Positions 61,096 to 64,000 of a stretch of 64,000 bases of DNA are shown in pieces. Below the pieces are notes generated by a model that was not told the DNA's origin, did not search any database, and worked only from the letters and a program-made list of their open reading frames with translations. Positions within the stretch are counted from its first letter, which is position 1; every line of letters starts with the position of its first letter. The DNA comes from an uncultured Collinsella sp. (GTDB taxonomy: Bacteria; Actinomycetota; Coriobacteriia; Coriobacteriales; Coriobacteriaceae): contig URPK01000001.1 of the NCBI GenBank assembly GCA_900549715.1, forward strand, positions 124,001-188,000, read 5' to 3'. Both the position numbers and the translations under genes were made by a program.

Positions 61096-62481
61096 GTGGA
61101 TTTAAACAGGCTGATTCTGGGCAAGAGCTACAACTCTACCAAGGTCTTTCGTACGGCCCAGCATGTGGTCCAGGCCATCTTGCTCGGTTTTGTCGTACCG
61201 GCCCTTATCCTGCTGCTTATCTGGGATTTAACCGATAATCCCAACCCCGTTCCGGGCGTTGTCGTTATTGCCGGCCTGGTCATGCTGTGCTTCTTTTTCT
61301 CGTATGTCTTTGTGGTCCCCGACGACCTCACATCGAGCGCAACCGACCGTACGCTCGCCATCGCATCAAAAATATTCGCCTACACGTCGCGCGGCCTTAC
61401 GCCCGAAGCGGCCTTGGGCGCCTCCAAGATCATCCTGTCCGAGACCATTGCCTCTGCCATCTGCTTTACCGACGGCAAGCAGGTGCTGGCAAGCTGGGGT
61501 GAGGACTCGGCAAAATGCCCTGCCGGCACCCCGGTCGTGCTCAAGACCACGCTCAACGTGATCGAGTCCGGCGAACAGAGTGTATTTTCGCGTGACGCCT
61601 CCTATGAGACGGGCGGCTATTTTCCCCGTTTGCGTGCCGGCATTGTTGCGCCGCTTACCGTACGCGGGCATTGCGTGGGTACGCTCGAGCTGTACTATCC
61701 CCGCCTGAGCAGCATCGATATGCGCCAGACGGCGTTGGCCTCGGGCTTTGCCGATCTCATTTCCACGCAGCTCGCCAGCTTTGAGCTCGAGCGCCAGGAC
61801 GAGCTTACGGCCCGCGTTGAGCTTCGCGCCCTGCAGTCGCAGGTCGATCCGCATTTTTTATTCAATACCATTAGCACGATCGTGTCGCTCGTTCGAACCG
61901 AGCCCGACAAGGCGCGATCGTTGCTGATCGACTTTTCCAACTACTATCGTCAGACGCTTTCTGACTCCGATACCCTCACCACGCTCGAGCACGAGGTGGA
62001 ACAGGGCACTCGTTATATCAATCTTATGCAGGCCCGGTATGGCGACGGCCGTCTGCGCGTTTCGGTCGACATCGACTTTGAGGTGCGCGACAGCCTGGTA
62101 CCGCCGTTTATCTTGCAGCCGTTGCTCGAAAACTGTATCAAGCACGCACAGCGCGAGATCGAGCCGCTTTCTATTCGTGTTAGGGCTTTTGAGACCGATG
62201 ACGGCTTGGAGATCATCGTCGAAGATGACGGCATCGGTATGAGCGAAGAAGTCTGCGCGCATCTGTTTGAGCAGCATCGCCGAGAGGAGCCCGAGAGCAT
62301 TACCGCCGACGGCTCCGTCAAGCGAGGTTGCGGCCTGGCGCTCTTCAACGTGCTTCAGCGCATCCATTTCTTTTACGGAGAAGATTCTGGCATGCGCGTG
62401 AAGTCCCAGGAGGGCGTGGGAACGCAGGTCATCGTTGAGTTGAACGGCGATCCGCATGAGCCGGCGCCGCTAACGGTGTAG
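61096..62481 (+). CDS. LytS-type sensor histidine kinase
   Basis: 461 residues from GTG 61096 (AAGGGG 6 nt upstream); ATG 61090 and an upstream ATG at 61027 are alternatives with poorer spacing. Two membrane helices (~20-45, ~55-75), a GAF-like domain (~95-225), then a His_kinase domain with phospho-acceptor His253 in QSQVDPHFLFNTIS and an ATPase with QPLLENCIKHA and DDGIGM. Typical of LytS/YehU kinases that sense extracellular signals or nutrients. Forms a two-component pair with the regulator 38 nt downstream. Confidence 0.92.
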   Translation: MDLNRLILGKSYNSTKVFRTAQHVVQAILLGFVVPALILLLIWDLTDNPNPVPGVVVIAGLVMLCFFFSYVFVVPDDLTSSATDRTLAIASKIFAYTSRGLTPEAALGASKIILSETIASAICFTDGKQVLASWGEDSAKCPAGTPVVLKTTLNVIESGEQSVFSRDASYETGGYFPRLRAGIVAPLTVRGHCVGTLELYYPRLSSIDMRQTALASGFADLISTQLASFELERQDELTARVELRALQSQVDPHFLFNTISTIVSLVRTEPDKARSLLIDFSNYYRQTLSDSDTLTTLEHEVEQGTRYINLMQARYGDGRLRVSVDIDFEVRDSLVPPFILQPLLENCIKHAQREIEPLSIRVRAFETDDGLEIIVEDDGIGMSEEVCAHLFEQHRREEPESITADGSVKRGCGLALFNVLQRIHFFYGEDSGMRVKSQEGVGTQVIVELNGDPHEPAPLTV

Positions 62482-62519
62482 CATGCGGTTGGATTGAGAA
62501 AAAAAGAGGGGAAGCGCAT

Positions 62520-63254
62520 ATGTCCGAAGGCTGGAACATCCTGGTGGTTGATGACGAGCCTCCCATTAGGGCTGAGCTACGCTATCTGTTGGAACAGGAT
62601 GCGCGTGTGGGTCAGATTGCCGAGGCGGGCAATGTCGCCGAAGCTGTGGAGTTGATTCTGTCGAACAAGCCCGACGTGCTGTTTTTAGACATTACCATGC
62701 CCGGTCGCTCGGGAATTGAGCTTGCCGAGACGCTGCAGAACCTAAAGACGCCGCCGGTCGTGGTGTTTGTGACGGCATTTGCCGAGTATGCGGCCGATGC
62801 CTATAACCTCGATGCGGTCGATTACGTCGTCAAACCGGTGGAGGATGCCCGCCTGTCAAAGGCACTCGACAAGATCGAGACTGCCCTGGGTGCTCGCCGT
62901 GTCGTCCATGCTCCGCGCCAGCCTTTGCGCCTGACGGTGGATCGCGGGGGCAAAAGGGTGTTCATTCCCGTGGCGGATGTCTGTTACTTTGAGGCGCGCG
63001 CCGATTTTTGCAACGCCGTCTGCGCCGAGGGGACATACCTGATCAATGAGTCGATTTCCTCGCTCGAGCGGCGCCTGGCCTCCGAGGGCTTTATCCGCGT
63101 CCATCGCAGCTATCTGGTTAATTTGGAAGACGTGCATAATGTCGAGATCGGCTCCACGGGCCTGATGGAGCTCAGGCTCGACCGTGTGAGCTCGACGGTG
63201 CCCGTTTCACGCCGTCGCGCTGCCGAGGTTAAAGCGCACCTGGGGCTAGCGTAA
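62520..63254 (+). CDS. LytTR-family response regulator
   Basis: 244 residues, GAGGGG before the ATG. Receiver domain with acidic pair DDE near the N-terminus, phospho-acceptor Asp57 in FLDITMPG and the conserved Lys in YVVKPV. C-terminal LytTR DNA-binding domain (~140-240: YFEARADFC, FIRVHRSYLVN). Such regulators bind pairs of 9-bp direct repeats. Partner of the LytS-type kinase just upstream; a permease or hydrolase nearby may be in its regulon. Confidence 0.94.
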   Translation: MSEGWNILVVDDEPPIRAELRYLLEQDARVGQIAEAGNVAEAVELILSNKPDVLFLDITMPGRSGIELAETLQNLKTPPVVVFVTAFAEYAADAYNLDAVDYVVKPVEDARLSKALDKIETALGARRVVHAPRQPLRLTVDRGGKRVFIPVADVCYFEARADFCNAVCAEGTYLINESISSLERRLASEGFIRVHRSYLVNLEDVHNVEIGSTGLMELRLDRVSSTVPVSRRRAAEVKAHLGLA

Positions 63255-63345
63255 GGGTCGGTGCGCCATCGTTTACCATCGCAGGTTTGGCATGGGCGCG
63301 CGGTGGGCATAATGGGTGGCATCGAATGAAATCGAAAGGATCATT

Positions 63346-64000
63346 ATGCCCGCGCTTATCACCCATCATCTGTTTGGCGAGGAAAGCATCGACCGTCTTC
63401 CGCAGGGCGTCATCACGTCCGATGAAGAGCGCATTGCCTTTATCTTGGGCAACCAAGGCCCCGACCCGTTTTTCTTTCACATTCTGACACCGCGTGTTTC
63501 CGACTGCACGCTGCTGGCGCAGGTCATGCATCGGTCGCGCATGTCTCGCCAGTTCGCGTGCCTGCGCGACGGCGTGTCGCATCTGCTGCCGCGCGATGCC
63601 AGCTTGGGTCGTGCCTTTGCGCTGGGCCTGCTGTCTCATTACGTGCTCGACCGCAACGCTCACCCCTTTGTCTATGAGCAGCAGTTTGGCATCGTGGAGT
63701 CCGATTCAGAGCTTGAGGATTCGAGCAGTCAGGTCCATGCCGTGATCGAGAGCGACCTGGATGTACTGATGCTGCAGCTTAAACGCGATGGCGCTACGGT
63801 CGACGATTACCCGCCGGCGGGCGAGATCGTCACCACCGATCGCATCAATCGCGTGGCCGGCGTGCTGATGAGCTATGTTGCCGGACGCGTGTACGGCATT
63901 GACATTCCGGCGGGGGAGTACGGTGCTGCCGTTGCCAATATGCAGCGACTTTACCGCGCGATTGAGCCGGCCGGCTCCGCAAAGACGCGCGCGATCTCGC
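63346..64000 (+). CDS. Zinc-dependent phospholipase C-like protein (3' end outside window)
   Basis: Open from ATG 63346 (AAAGGA upstream) to the window edge, 218 codons seen. His-rich motifs LITHHLFGE and GNQGPDPFFFHIL, then LGLLSHYVLDRNAHPFV, are arranged like the metal ligands of bacterial zinc-dependent phospholipase C/S1-P1-type proteins that are common in Clostridia and Coriobacteriia. No signal peptide, so it is probably cytosolic and its actual substrate is uncertain. Confidence 0.75.
   Translation, partial: MPALITHHLFGEESIDRLPQGVITSDEERIAFILGNQGPDPFFFHILTPRVSDCTLLAQVMHRSRMSRQFACLRDGVSHLLPRDASLGRAFALGLLSHYVLDRNAHPFVYEQQFGIVESDSELEDSSSQVHAVIESDLDVLMLQLKRDGATVDDYPPAGEIVTTDRINRVAGVLMSYVAGRVYGIDIPAGEYGAAVANMQRLYRAIEPAGSAKTRAIS

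Overview
The window reads as chromosome of a GC-rich, anaerobic, fermentative actinobacterium of the class Coriobacteriia, most likely Collinsella. This is an inference from gene content: actinobacterial kinase/FHA/phosphatase/SEDS-PBP cell-wall cluster, pyruvate:ferredoxin oxidoreductase, several PTS operons, a stand-alone carbamate kinase, and high GC with an extreme codon bias in central-metabolism genes. No database search was possible.

Layout. 1-1.2 kb: end of a membrane-anchored protein gene. 1.4-6.7 kb: a TetR regulator with a polytopic membrane protein on the minus strand, divergent from a large FAD/iron-sulfur oxidoreductase, then hypA; paired TTGAC-N5-GTCAA operators lie between them. 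7.1-10.4 kb: mannose-family PTS (IIAB, IIC, IID, ManO-like). 10.7 kb: tRNA-Arg(CCU) with a duplicated 3' end. 11-21.2 kb: minus-strand growth/division cluster (kinase, fhaA, fhaB, PP2C phosphatase, a fused FtsW/RodA-PBP, PASTA kinase). 21.7-27 kb: double-HTH membrane LuxR regulator followed by an ABC transporter operon. 27.1-32.5 kb: housekeeping (dnaX, ebfC, recR) plus small unknowns. 32.7-36.4 kb: a second kinase/FHA set. 36.4-42.7 kb: an AT-richer island inserted between the FHA gene and nifJ and flanked by a duplicated FHA 3' end; it carries a radical SAM/SPASM maturase, two Cys-rich precursor peptides, a 35-residue hydrophobic peptide and an ABC exporter. 43.6-47.1 kb: nifJ. 47.3-50.3 kb: an AAA/DUF4143 ATPase and carbamate kinase. 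50.7-56.3 kb: beta-glucoside PTS operon (PRD regulator, IIA, IIB, IIC, GH1). 56.7-57.8 kb: frameshifted C39-like peptidase. 58.1-61 kb: APC permease and amidohydrolase. 61.1-63.3 kb: LytS/LytR-type two-component system. 63.3 kb to the end: partial zinc-dependent phospholipase C-like gene.

Most notable. (1) The island encodes what looks like a ranthipeptide-type RiPP cluster: two homologous precursors share the leader start MKHIHP and each has six Cys residues followed by Asp after two to five residues, a spacing like that reported for Cys-to-Asp thioether peptides. Both are short and easy to miss. (2) Three intergenic arrays share a strict 62-bp period: a 46-bp dyad unit (14-nt arm, 18-nt middle, 14-nt inverse arm) and a 16-nt spacer. 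(3) The SEDS glycosyltransferase and the transpeptidase are one polypeptide. (4) The tRNA-Arg 3' end is copied directly and inversely beside itself, suggesting a collapsed integration site.
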